Below are positions 42,927 through 52,002 of a stretch of DNA of 64,000 bases, one piece after another. Below the pieces are notes generated by a model. It had not been told where the DNA came from, ran no database searches, and saw nothing but the letters and a program-made list of their open reading frames with translations. Origin of the DNA: Maribacter polysaccharolyticus. Its GTDB lineage: Bacteria; Bacteroidota; Bacteroidia; Flavobacteriales; Flavobacteriaceae. Where the stretch lies: positions 1 to 64,000 of the forward strand of contig NZ_JARBUY010000003.1 of the NCBI RefSeq assembly GCF_028882255.1, in the 5' to 3' direction. Position 1 is the first letter of the stretch, and the number at the start of each line of letters is the position of its first letter. The position numbers and the translations under genes were made by a program.

Positions 42927-44345
42927 CTATTCCTGCTTACTAAAATCGGTTTTAAAGCGTGTGGGTATTTCCGCATCCTTATTGATCAATGTTTTATTGC
43001 CCTTGGCATCCTTGATCAAATCAAAGGCATCATACAAACCGCCCAATGGGGTATAGGAACCATAATGGATCGTATCCTGGGTGACCGTGATGATTTGGAA
43101 CAGCTGGGTGAATTCCCCCCTTTTTACCATCCAGTCCCGATCTTGTGACGTATACATCTTTGGCCCACTGACCGATACGGCATAGACCGTCCCGGCATCC
43201 TCGACCACGGTAAGCCCCTGCCCTTTGTTCCGGTCATATCCCCGGGCATAGGTATGGTCATGGCCTTGAAGTACCAAATCTACCCCGTACTTGTCGATCA
43301 ACGGCTTTATGGCCTCCCGCAATACCGTATTGTCACGGCCTTCGGCTGTGGAATATATGGGATAGTGCATCGTCAGGGTTGTCCATTTTTTGGTGTTGGT
43401 GGCTAAAACGGAATCCAACCACTTTACTTGGGCCGCTTTCGAGGCTTCATCCCGTTGCAGGCTAATGGCGTCTATCGAGATCAATTTCATGTTCTGATAG
43501 TCCACGGCATAACAGGTTTCCCTAACCGCATCGATGGGGCCGTTTTCGGGAAGGTTGAATTGGGGTTTCCAAAGGGAAGATAAGGTCCCGTCATGGTATT
43601 CATGGTTTCCCGGGGTCATGATACTCGGTACCGAAGCATGGATGTACCCGCCCGAATAAAACCACTCCCCCCACTCTAAATTGGCCTCGCTATGGTTGAT
43701 AAGGTCACCGGCATGCAGCATAAAATCCACTTTGGGCATCATTTGATAGGATTTTCGGATGACCCGGGACCACATCGATTTTACGTTGTTCTGGGCATCC
43801 CCAAAATAAATGAACCCAAACGATTCGTTGGCATCCGCACTGGCGGTTTCGATCTGGAACCACTCACTCCAGGCCACATCACTTTCGGTACCGTCACCCA
43901 CGCGATACACATAGGTCGTACCCGCCTCTAGACCATCAATCAGGGCAGCATGGTAGGCGGCCTTTACCAAAGGTTCGTTGTCCCTGGTATTTTCATTCTC
44001 GAAAGTCAGGGTCGTGGCCATTATGCGTTTCCTTTGTCCTTCCAAAAGAAAATCGGGCCCGTGGGTTTCCTTGGCGATTTCCACAAAACCTTGTTGTACA
44101 CGTTGATCGGTGCGCCAATTGACGGCAAAACTATGGGATGGGTCCTCCGTAAGGTTGGCAATGATCCTATCGGGTACTTTTGACGGGAAAATCAATTTAT
44201 GGGCGGGGACATCGCCGTGATAGGAGTCATGTACATGACCATGCCCCTGTTCTTGAAGGGTGACCGCATTGGGCTGGGATTTACTTTTACAGGAAAAAGT
44301 GAAAAGCACTACAAGAGCACCAACAAAGCAACCCTTGGATTTCAT
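42927..44345 (-). CDS. Purple acid phosphatase-like metallophosphoesterase lipoprotein
   Basis: A 472-residue lipoprotein (MKSKGCFVGALVVLFTFSC) starting at 44345; an ATG nine bases upstream is an alternative. An N-terminal Fn3-like domain (about 60-160; SHSFAVNWRTDQRVQQGFVEI, DGLEAGTTYVYRVGDG) precedes the catalytic domain. Two-metal ligands are visible in FGDAQNN, HAGDLINHSE, MTPGNHEYHDG, TMHYPIYST and LQGHDHTYARG. These are the five blocks of the calcineurin-like/purple acid phosphatase group, so it should cleave phosphomonoesters in the periplasm or at the surface. A His-rich stretch (EQGHGHVHDSYHGD) after the lipid anchor may bind metal. It lies about 100 bp after the M28 peptidase gene. 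Confidence 0.92.
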   Translation of the reverse strand: MKSKGCFVGALVVLFTFSCKSKSQPNAVTLQEQGHGHVHDSYHGDVPAHKLIFPSKVPDRIIANLTEDPSHSFAVNWRTDQRVQQGFVEIAKETHGPDFLLEGQRKRIMATTLTFENENTRDNEPLVKAAYHAALIDGLEAGTTYVYRVGDGTESDVAWSEWFQIETASADANESFGFIYFGDAQNNVKSMWSRVIRKSYQMMPKVDFMLHAGDLINHSEANLEWGEWFYSGGYIHASVPSIMTPGNHEYHDGTLSSLWKPQFNLPENGPIDAVRETCYAVDYQNMKLISIDAISLQRDEASKAAQVKWLDSVLATNTKKWTTLTMHYPIYSTAEGRDNTVLREAIKPLIDKYGVDLVLQGHDHTYARGYDRNKGQGLTVVEDAGTVYAVSVSGPKMYTSQDRDWMVKRGEFTQLFQIITVTQDTIHYGSYTPLGGLYDAFDLIKDAKGNKTLINKDAEIPTRFKTDFSKQE

Positions 44346-44447
44346 CGCTGACATATGTTCTTTTTATTAATCGGGACTAAAGTATCCAAACCAAAAAAGA
44401 CATACAACGACAAAACCCAAGGTTAACCTAAACTTGATGTTTTGGTA

Positions 44448-45674
44448 TTAAAACGTAAGGTCTACGGTAATCTTCTCTCCATTGCGGTCTACAGTCACTT
44501 TCGTAGTATTTCCTTCTTCAAAAGTGGAAAGGACCCGCATATAGCCCATCATATCGACCACGGTACTATCTCCCAGTTGCACCACGATATCGCCTTTCTG
44601 CAAGCCTGCTTTCCAGGCCGGTTTATCTTCGCTGACCCCATCGATACGCATCCCCTTGCCGTCAAAAAGATAATCGGGTACCACACCCAAAGCGACTTTA
44701 AAACGGGGTACTTCCTCACTTTCGTTCTTGGTCTTCTTAAAAACAAGTTTGGGGTCGTCATCCAGTTCACCAATGACCTCCAAGATGTATCCCGTAATCA
44801 TTTGCATACCGTCATAATTCAATTTATCGGCATCGTCGGTAGGTTTGTGGTAGTCTTTATGTTGTCCCGTAAAAAAGTGTAATACCGGTATGTCCGCTAA
44901 ATAGAAAGAGGTATGGTCGCTAGGCCCCACCCCGGACTCCTTGAGGACCAATTCAAAGCCGGGATTCGTGGCGTTGAGCACTTGTGCCCATATGGGGGAG
45001 GTACCGGTTCCACTTACCGATAACGTCTTGTCTTCCCGAAGCCTTCCGACCATATCCATATTGATCATATAGGAAACCGATTCCAAAGACAGGGTGGGGT
45101 TTTTGGCAAAATAATTACTTCCCAATAACCCCATCTCTTCCCCGGAGAAAGCCATAAACAGGTAATTCTTGTTCTTTGGTCCATGCCGTTGCAGGCTATC
45201 GGCCAATTGAAGCAAGACCGCAACCCCACTGGCATTGTCATCTGCCCCATTATGGATCGCCGCACCTTCGCGGTACAAAGAACCTTCTCCCCCCAAACCC
45301 AAATGGTCGTAATGGGCCCCGATGATTACCGTATTTTCCGCTTCGTTATCGACAAACCCAATAACGTTGGTGCCCGTAACGGTACCGTTCCCCTTGTCAA
45401 AGGAAACCTGTTGATGGGGGTCTTTCCTTGGACTAAAAGAAAAGGTTTGGTAATAGGATGCCGAATCCCCTGCGGGTTTAAGGTGTAATCCTTCCATTCT
45501 TTCCTTGATATATTCCGCAGCCACAAGTTCCCCGGGGGTACCGGTTTCACGACCTTGAAGGCTATCACTGGCCAAATAAAATACATCGTCGCGAAGATCG
45601 TAGGTGGTCGCCTTTTCTTGCTTACAGGAAACACTAGTACCTAAAATAAGCAGGAATACTAACTTTTTTACCAT
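44448..45674 (-). CDS. M28 family aminopeptidase lipoprotein with PDZ domain
   Basis: A 408-residue lipoprotein (LLILGTSVSC, Cys17) with a zinc peptidase domain at about 95-305. Ligands follow the M28 pattern: His in IGAHYDHLG, bridging Asp in NGADDNASG, the catalytic and zinc Glu pair in FSGEEMGLLGS, Asp in NMDMVGRL, and His in GPSDHTSFY. Residues about 320-400 form a PDZ domain (GKGMRIDGVSEDKPAWKAGLQKGDIVVQLG). Members trim N-terminal residues from peptides in the periplasm. It is divergent from the TolB-like gene, with about 35 bp between the start codons, so promoters of the two overlap. Confidence 0.93.
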   Translation of the reverse strand: MVKKLVFLLILGTSVSCKQEKATTYDLRDDVFYLASDSLQGRETGTPGELVAAEYIKERMEGLHLKPAGDSASYYQTFSFSPRKDPHQQVSFDKGNGTVTGTNVIGFVDNEAENTVIIGAHYDHLGLGGEGSLYREGAAIHNGADDNASGVAVLLQLADSLQRHGPKNKNYLFMAFSGEEMGLLGSNYFAKNPTLSLESVSYMINMDMVGRLREDKTLSVSGTGTSPIWAQVLNATNPGFELVLKESGVGPSDHTSFYLADIPVLHFFTGQHKDYHKPTDDADKLNYDGMQMITGYILEVIGELDDDPKLVFKKTKNESEEVPRFKVALGVVPDYLFDGKGMRIDGVSEDKPAWKAGLQKGDIVVQLGDSTVVDMMGYMRVLSTFEEGNTTKVTVDRNGEKITVDLTF

Positions 45675-45709
45675 TTTTGTACCGAGTTTATACCAAAAAT
45701 AAACATCTT

Positions 45710-46816
45710 ATGAGATTTTTACCCTATTTCGCACTTGTATTCCTTTTTGTCAACTGTAAAAGTGAGCCCAAAAAAGTTCGTGGGGAAAATGAAAAACCCA
45801 CCTCATTGATGGCGGGCTCCGATACCTTGATCTATGCCGGGGAAAAACACTTCAAAAGCATACGCCAAATAACTTTCGGGGGCGACAACGCCGAGGCGTA
45901 TTGGAGTTTTGACGACCGACAAATGATATTCCAGTCGAACAACCCCGCTTGGGGGTTAGGGTGCGACCAAATGTTTCTGATGCAGGTAGGGGAAACCTTT
46001 AAAGACAGCCAACCCCCAATGGTCAGTACGGGAATGGGCAGGACCACCTGTGCCTATTTTCTTCCCGATAACGAACATTTTGTGTACGGCTCTACCCATT
46101 TGGCCGATGCCGAATGCCCTGAAGTGCCTTTACGTAAAAACGGAAAATACGTATGGCCGGTATACGATTCCTTCGATATTTTCGTATCCGATTTAGAAGG
46201 CAATATCACCGCTCAATTGACCGATGAACCCGGATATGATGCCGAAGCCACGGTTTCCCCACAAGGTGATAAAATCGTGTTCACTTCTACCCGAAGCGGC
46301 GATTTGGAACTCTATACCATGAACTTGGACGGAAGTGGGGTCACCCAGATTACCGATGAGCTCGGTTATGACGGTGGGGCATTTTTCTCCCCGGACGGTA
46401 CCAAATTGATCTTTAGGGCCTCACGTCCCAAAACCCCGGAAGCCATAAAGGAATACAAAGACCTTTTGGCCCAAGGGTTGGTACAACCCACCGAAATGGA
46501 ACTGTTTATCTGCAATGCCGATGGGAGCGATTTAAAACAACTTACATTTTTAGGGAATGCCAATTGGAGTCCGTTTTTTCACCCCTCTGGGGAAAAAATA
46601 TTGTTTTCGAGCAACTATGAGGCAGAGAAAGGATTTCCTTTTAATCTGTACCTGATCGATATTGATGGGAAGAATCTGGAACGGGTTACCCATGGGGAGA
46701 CCTTTGATGCATTTCCCGTTTTTTCCAATGATGGCAGGTATTTGGCATTTTCGAGTAATCGAAACAACGGCGGTGGCAGGGACACCAACCTGTTCATTGC
46801 CGAATGGCAAGATTAG
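45710..46816 (+). CDS. TolB-like beta-propeller lipoprotein (PD40 repeats)
   Basis: A 368-residue lipoprotein. The ATG at 45710 gives the signal MRFLPYFALVFLFVNC; a TTG 33 bases upstream in the same frame would place extra polar residues before it and lies in the promoter region, so it is rejected. The protein is a beta-propeller of WD40-like PD40 repeats such as YDAEATVSPQGDKIVFTSTR, YDGGAFFSPDGTKLIFRASR, NWSPFFHPSGEKILFSSN and FDAFPVFSNDGRYLAFSSN. Propellers of this sort are interaction platforms or dipeptidyl-peptidase-like scaffolds; no catalytic domain is attached. The stop codon overlaps that of the convergent receptor gene. Function unknown. Confidence 0.88.
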   Translation: MRFLPYFALVFLFVNCKSEPKKVRGENEKPTSLMAGSDTLIYAGEKHFKSIRQITFGGDNAEAYWSFDDRQMIFQSNNPAWGLGCDQMFLMQVGETFKDSQPPMVSTGMGRTTCAYFLPDNEHFVYGSTHLADAECPEVPLRKNGKYVWPVYDSFDIFVSDLEGNITAQLTDEPGYDAEATVSPQGDKIVFTSTRSGDLELYTMNLDGSGVTQITDELGYDGGAFFSPDGTKLIFRASRPKTPEAIKEYKDLLAQGLVQPTEMELFICNADGSDLKQLTFLGNANWSPFFHPSGEKILFSSNYEAEKGFPFNLYLIDIDGKNLERVTHGETFDAFPVFSNDGRYLAFSSNRNNGGGRDTNLFIAEWQD

Positions 46817-49227
46817 ATCCTACTGCGCTCCTCTACCCGCTTCGATTTTTCATTACTGCGGATTTTCGTATTCCCAAAGCTATACCGGAAACCGATGACC
46901 AGTAACCTACTTTCGGGTTTGTAATACGAAGTGTTGTTCTGGCTTAGGTAATTCCTGGTATTAAAGAGGCTGGCCTCGTTGAAAATATCCTCGATCCCCA
47001 AAGAAATGCTCCCCTTTTTGTTGAAAACGGTTTTTCTTAGGGAAATTCCCATATTGAAATAATCTTCCTGCCTCGAATTACCGATGGCTACGGGCGAAGA
47101 ATAAAGCACGCTGATATCTGCCTTTAGGCTCCTATCGCTTAAAAGGGAAAATCCACTATTGGATCGTATATAGGTATTCCACAGGGCATTCTCAACCGCT
47201 TCACCAGAATCAAGATCCGTAAAATTATTCTCCATATAGGAGGTAGAGGCCATAAAATAGAAATGCCAGTAATTGGTGATATTCTTACTTACGGTTACAT
47301 TAAAACCATAGGCGATGTCCCTGATCATATTGGAATTGATAAAACGCAACAGTTCATTGTCATTATCCTGAAAAACCAGCAATTCGGTATTGTTCACCCT
47401 ATTTTTATAGAACAATTCAAAGGTATAGGCCCGTTTAAAGGTATAGCCCCCGGCCATATAGTGGCGCGTTGCGGGCAAAAGTTCCGGATTGCCCTCGATC
47501 ACCGAATTGTAACTTTGGAAAACCTGGAACGGATTTAAGCTATTGTAACGGGGACGGGTGATCCTTCGGTAATAATAATAATGGTACTCGTGGTTCTTAT
47601 TGGGGGTATATTTGACCGAAAGGGAGGGGAACAACTTAAAATAGTCGTTTTTCGTAATATCATCCGAAATATCCAATGACGCAATGGTATGGGTATGCTC
47701 TCCCCGCAATCCGGCCTTAAAATCCCATTTATCCCATGAATTGTCTATACTGGCATAGCCGGCAAAGATACTTTCATCATAATCGAAAGTGGCCGATTCG
47801 GTGGGATCGATTCCCGGTTGGTCCCGATCAAAACCCGATTGGGCGATGTCGTTCCCCGAGTGGATACCCGCAAACCGAAGTCCCGTCTCAAACTTTGACG
47901 TAGTGCCCACTGGGGTAACAAAATCGGTCTGTATACTGAATAGATTGATGCGCTGTTCGGAATTGGTCAGAAAATCATTCTGATCGGTTTGGGTACCGTC
48001 AAGATCATAAAAGACGGTATTCAAATCCTGGCCCCGTTCGTAATCATAAAACGTAAAATGACTGTTGACGGACAGCTCTGCCCCTTTATTCTTGAGTTTA
48101 TGCACGAAATCGAGATAAAACGATGAATTGAGCTGCTGTTCCCCGCTATCGTTCGTGGTGATAAAACTGGAAACATCCTCCCCATCGGCATCGGTAATAT
48201 CGGTTACCGTATGGTAAAACCGGTCTACCCTCGGGTTCCACTGGTTTAACGTGGACAGCGTCAATATATTCCGGTCATCAAACGCATAGTCGAAAAACGC
48301 ATTGAAATTATGGCGTTCCCGTTTTCGAAGGTAATCTTCCTGGGCCTGCCACGTGGAGGTAACTTCCCCATCCTCCATATAATTGGTAATGTCGGTATAA
48401 CGGGTATACCATTTTTCCTTATTGAAACTGTAATTTACGGAAAATCCCATTTTTTTGCCCTTGAAATAATGATCCGTACCCAAGGTATGTTTGGGATAAA
48501 CCCCTTGGGTATACCTATTGAATACGGCCCCGTTATACCCCGAGATCAGGTTTTTTTTCATGGTAATGTTGATCAACATCCCATCTTCCGCACTGTATTT
48601 CGAAGGGGGATTCGTTATGACCTCTATGGCCTCCACATTACTTGCCGAGGTTCCCGAAAGGAGGTTAATGACATCGGCCTTGGGTATATTTACCTTTCGA
48701 CCGTTGATCATGATCCCAATATCCTTATTGCCATTGACCGAAAGTTCATTGTTAATGACCACGACCCCTGGCGCATGTTTTAGGGCATCCCATATATCAC
48801 TGTCCGAAAAGGCGGTATTTTCGATATTGAAAACCAGACGGTCTACCTTACGTTCAACCCTTGGTTTCTGGGTAGTGACAACGACCTCATCCAAAGCCTG
48901 TGCGGTATTGGAGATCGAAAGCACCCCAACATTGGTATCCGCAGCAATGGTTACCGCTACATATTCGGATTCATTGTCTAGGTAACTGGCTTTGAGAAAA
49001 TAGTCCCCCATGGGTACATGGTTGATTTTGAAAGCCCCATTTTCATCCGTGGAAGAGCCGTTGATCAGGAGGGTATCCTTGGGGCTCAACAACAGTACAT
49101 TGGCCAACCATACGACTTCATTATCAGTATCCATTACCTTACCTTCGATTGAAAATTCCTGTGCATGCAGAAGGTTGCCGGCTAACTGTAGGTATATGCA
49201 AATAAAGATTAGAACGCTATATTTCAC
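46813..49227 (-). CDS. TonB-dependent receptor, outer-membrane beta-barrel family
   Basis: An 804-residue outer-membrane protein with signal peptide (to LLHAQ), a carboxypeptidase-like domain (about 24-110; FSIEGKVMDTDNEVVWLANVLL), a plug (about 120-230; DEVVVTTQKPRVERKVDRLVFNIE, GVVVINNELSVNG, VEAIEVITNPPSKYSAEDG) and a C-terminal barrel of the OMP_b-brl_3 type, ending with RYSFG and a charged tail. It is not of the SusC type, no SusD partner is adjacent, and its substrate is unknown. The segment SKYSAEDGMLINI is characteristic of this group. The stop overlaps the stop of the convergent beta-propeller gene by a few bases. Confidence 0.92.
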   Translation of the reverse strand: MKYSVLIFICIYLQLAGNLLHAQEFSIEGKVMDTDNEVVWLANVLLLSPKDTLLINGSSTDENGAFKINHVPMGDYFLKASYLDNESEYVAVTIAADTNVGVLSISNTAQALDEVVVTTQKPRVERKVDRLVFNIENTAFSDSDIWDALKHAPGVVVINNELSVNGNKDIGIMINGRKVNIPKADVINLLSGTSASNVEAIEVITNPPSKYSAEDGMLINITMKKNLISGYNGAVFNRYTQGVYPKHTLGTDHYFKGKKMGFSVNYSFNKEKWYTRYTDITNYMEDGEVTSTWQAQEDYLRKRERHNFNAFFDYAFDDRNILTLSTLNQWNPRVDRFYHTVTDITDADGEDVSSFITTNDSGEQQLNSSFYLDFVHKLKNKGAELSVNSHFTFYDYERGQDLNTVFYDLDGTQTDQNDFLTNSEQRINLFSIQTDFVTPVGTTSKFETGLRFAGIHSGNDIAQSGFDRDQPGIDPTESATFDYDESIFAGYASIDNSWDKWDFKAGLRGEHTHTIASLDISDDITKNDYFKLFPSLSVKYTPNKNHEYHYYYYRRITRPRYNSLNPFQVFQSYNSVIEGNPELLPATRHYMAGGYTFKRAYTFELFYKNRVNNTELLVFQDNDNELLRFINSNMIRDIAYGFNVTVSKNITNYWHFYFMASTSYMENNFTDLDSGEAVENALWNTYIRSNSGFSLLSDRSLKADISVLYSSPVAIGNSRQEDYFNMGISLRKTVFNKKGSISLGIEDIFNEASLFNTRNYLSQNNTSYYKPESRLLVIGFRYSFGNTKIRSNEKSKRVEERSRI

Positions 49228-49595
49228 GAAGACACTGAATTGGCTGGTGAATTTAACAAATTTTAACTGAATTATCCTACAGATTTATGTAAGTTTCAAT
49301 CAATATTTTCAATATTGGCCCCATTCCCTATAGGTGCCAAAGGCCCCATATTTACTTTGCCTTGAAGGGTAATCAGGCCTTTTCATGGATCCCGGAGTTA
49401 CAAAATACTCTTTTCCAGGAGTTTGAAAGATCGTTCGCACGGCGGCTATCGATAAACGATTGCCGTATGAATATTTTGGTCGCCCCTTGGTTCAGTGCAA
49501 TAAAATTTTCGGTCTATGGCCAGTGGACGCTCATTTTACACACCATCCTTGGCTTTAAAATGCACCCCCTAAAACAAGTAAGGTTTATTTTGCAT
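49228..49595. other. Divergent intergenic region before lepA
   Basis: About 370 bases between the start of the TonB-dependent receptor and the lepA promoter. It should hold the receptor's promoter. An open frame near 49362 on the plus strand starts with TTG and gives no recognisable protein, so it is not called. Nothing else is supported. Confidence 0.5.
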
Positions 49596-49603
49596 TATAT
49601 TTG
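49596..49603 (+). promoter_or_regulatory. Putative lepA -7 box
   Basis: TATATTTG is an exact TAnnTTTG match, 71 bp upstream of the lepA TTG start. A -33 TTG at the usual spacing is not obvious. Confidence 0.5.
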
Positions 49604-49674
49604 CATTTTTAAAGGAAAAGGTCTTCTTTATGGAAGCTAGACCAATGATAACCGATATTTAATCTATAGAGAAG

Positions 49675-51471
49675 TTGAAAAAAATACGAAATTTTTGCAT
49701 TATCGCCCATATCGACCATGGTAAAAGTACCTTGGCCGATCGGTTGCTTGATTTTACCGGTTCGGTAACAGAACGTGAAAAAAAGGCGCAACTTCTCGAT
49801 AGTATGGATCTGGAACGCGAACGTGGTATTACCATTAAGAGCCATGCCATTCAAATGGATTACATTTATAAAGGGGAAGAATACATCCTGAACCTTATCG
49901 ATACTCCGGGGCATGTTGATTTTTCCTATGAGGTTTCCCGTTCCATTGCGGCTTGTGAAGGTGCGCTGTTGGTCGTGGACGCCGCCCAAAGTATACAGGC
50001 CCAAACCATAAGTAACCTATACCTTGCCCTGGAAAATGATCTGGAGATCATTCCCGTACTCAACAAGGTTGACCTACCAAGTGCCAACCCGGAGGAAGTA
50101 ACCGACGATATCGTAGACCTTTTAGGATGTGATCCCGAAGAGGTGATTCCCGCCAGTGCCAAGACCGGTATCGGTATCGAAGCGATTCTAGCCGCCATCA
50201 TAGAGCGGGTCCCTGCCCCTAAGGGTGTTGCCGATGAACCTTTGCAGGCATTGGTGTTCGATTCGGTTTACAATCCGTTCAGAGGTGTCGAAACCTACTT
50301 TAGGGTCATTAATGGGGAAATAAAAAAAGGCCAAAAAATTAAATTCGTGGCAACCGATAAGGATTACTATGCCGATGAGGTAGGTACCTTGAAATTGACA
50401 CAACAGCCCAAACAAGTGATCCGGACAGGGGACGTGGGTTATTTGATTACCGGTATCAAGGATGCGAGGGAAGTTAAAGTAGGGGATACCATTACCGATG
50501 CCAACAATCCCACCAAAAACCCTATTGAGGGGTTCGAAGATGTAAAACCCATGGTTTTTGCGGGGATATACCCAGTGGATACAGAGGATTTTGAGGAGCT
50601 ACGCTCTTCCATGGAGAAATTACAGCTTAACGATGCTTCCTTGGTGTTTACCCCCGAAAGTAGTGCCGCCCTTGGCTTCGGATTCCGTTGTGGTTTCCTG
50701 GGAATGCTCCATATGGAAATCATCCAGGAAAGGTTGGAGCGTGAATTTGATATGACGGTGATCACTACCGTTCCCAACGTAAGCTATCATGCATTTACCC
50801 GAAAGGATCCTGAGGTTCCCTTGATCGTGAACAATCCGTCTGACCTTCCCGATCCATCAACGATCGATCGCGTTGAGGAACCGTATATAAAAGCGACCAT
50901 AATCACTAAGGCCGATTTTGTAGGGAACGTGATGTCGTTATGTATCGAAAAAAGAGGTGTCATCACCAACCAAACCTATCTGACTACGGAACGGGTGGAA
51001 TTGAATTTTGATATGCCCTTGGCGGAAATCGTGTTCGATTTCTACGATCGGTTAAAAACCGTATCCAAAGGCTATGCTTCCTTTGACTATGCCCCGATCG
51101 GAATGCGTACCTCGAAGTTGGTACGGGTCGATATCCTCCTGAACGCACAACCTGTAGATGCCTTATCCGCCCTTATACATGCCGATAATGCGACCAATAT
51201 AGGGAAGAAAATGTGTGAGAAATTACGTGAGCTCATCCCGAGACAGCAATTTGATATCCCCATCCAGGCCGCCATCGGTTCAAAGATCATCTCCAGGGAA
51301 ACCATTAAGGCACTTCGTAAGGATGTTACCGCCAAATGTTATGGGGGGGATATTTCCCGGAAACGTAAATTGTTGGAAAAACAGAAGAAAGGTAAAAAAC
51401 GGATGCGACAAGTGGGTAATGTAGAAATTCCACAACAAGCCTTTATGGCCGTTTTAAAACTGAACGACTAG
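49675..51471 (+). CDS. lepA: Elongation factor 4 (LepA)
   Basis: A 598-residue translational GTPase that acts on stalled or pretranslocation ribosomes. G motifs are AHIDHGKST (G1, about 10-18), RGITIKS (G2), DTPGHVDF (G3), NKVDLPS (G4) and PASAKTGIG (G5). The LepA-specific C-terminal domain is present: [25 protein letters not shown] and [32 protein letters not shown]. It starts with TTG; the second codon onward ([17 protein letters not shown]) matches the universal start of the family, and no ATG lies in frame nearby. Length is normal. Confidence 0.97.
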   Translation: MKKIRNFCIIAHIDHGKSTLADRLLDFTGSVTEREKKAQLLDSMDLERERGITIKSHAIQMDYIYKGEEYILNLIDTPGHVDFSYEVSRSIAACEGALLVVDAAQSIQAQTISNLYLALENDLEIIPVLNKVDLPSANPEEVTDDIVDLLGCDPEEVIPASAKTGIGIEAILAAIIERVPAPKGVADEPLQALVFDSVYNPFRGVETYFRVINGEIKKGQKIKFVATDKDYYADEVGTLKLTQQPKQVIRTGDVGYLITGIKDAREVKVGDTITDANNPTKNPIEGFEDVKPMVFAGIYPVDTEDFEELRSSMEKLQLNDASLVFTPESSAALGFGFRCGFLGMLHMEIIQERLEREFDMTVITTVPNVSYHAFTRKDPEVPLIVNNPSDLPDPSTIDRVEEPYIKATIITKADFVGNVMSLCIEKRGVITNQTYLTTERVELNFDMPLAEIVFDFYDRLKTVSKGYASFDYAPIGMRTSKLVRVDILLNAQPVDALSALIHADNATNIGKKMCEKLRELIPRQQFDIPIQAAIGSKIISRETIKALRKDVTAKCYGGDISRKRKLLEKQKKGKKRMRQVGNVEIPQQAFMAVLKLND

Positions 51472-51662
51472 ATTCGAAATCCCTTTTTTTGCCGAATCAT
51501 AGGGCCAGGGAAGTATTCGGGTCTTTTTATGGGTAAAGTGCTTTTATACGCGAAGGCAAAGGATCGTCTTTACCGTAAACTACGGTTTTTAATGGGTTTG
51601 ATGGTTGATGGGACCCCAATGACCATAAACGATTTCCTTTACAAAAATTCAAAATTCCGCCG

Positions 51663-51670
51663 TATCTTTG
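51663..51670 (+). promoter_or_regulatory. -7 box of the small gene at 51690
   Basis: TATCTTTG matches TAnnTTTG exactly and lies 20 bp upstream of the ATG at 51690, a typical spacing for a short leader. It supports the small gene. Confidence 0.55.
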
Positions 51671-51689
51671 TGCGAAATTCCCTTAGTCA

Positions 51690-51923
51690 ATGACGCTTTA
51701 TATTGCTCAGTTTACGGCCAAGCACCGCATTATCCAAGTAGAGGAAAATTCGGTTTTTTTGTGGCGACAGGAAAGTGGTGAAATCGATACCGCCATGCTT
51801 GGCGATAAGATCAAGAGAGAATCATCCGTTCATTTCTTCAATATGGTGGCCGGCAACAATTATGAAATAAAACTCGAGGATATCAGCGTGACCGTCTTAA
51901 AGGCAGAACCTTTTAACGGGTAG
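51690..51923 (+). CDS. Small protein of unknown function
   Basis: A 77-residue protein, MTLYIAQFTAKHRIIQVEENS and onward, not recognised. It has no signal peptide or membrane helix and alternates hydrophobic and charged residues (HFFNMVAGNNYEIKLEDISVTVLKAEP), which suggests a small beta-rich soluble fold. It is preceded by an exact -7 box and starts 218 bp after lepA. The next gene is convergent on the other strand (stop 80 bp away). Base composition is similar to the neighbours. A real gene is likely, though shorter than most. Confidence 0.6.
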   Translation: MTLYIAQFTAKHRIIQVEENSVFLWRQESGEIDTAMLGDKIKRESSVHFFNMVAGNNYEIKLEDISVTVLKAEPFNG

Positions 51924-52002
51924 TCCATTTACGCACTTCAAAAGCAGCCCCCTTACGCCAAACCGTTTTACAGTCAGTGGCCCGACCCTTTGATTTTAGA
52001 TC

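Noticed and set aside
45677-45709. TTG start for the beta-propeller lipoprotein
   Set aside because: Lies 3 bp from the divergent M28 start and inside the promoter; the ATG at 45710 gives a clean lipoprotein signal.
49362-49640. Plus-strand open frame of 92 codons before lepA
   Set aside because: TTG start, no recognisable protein, and it covers the lepA -7 box.
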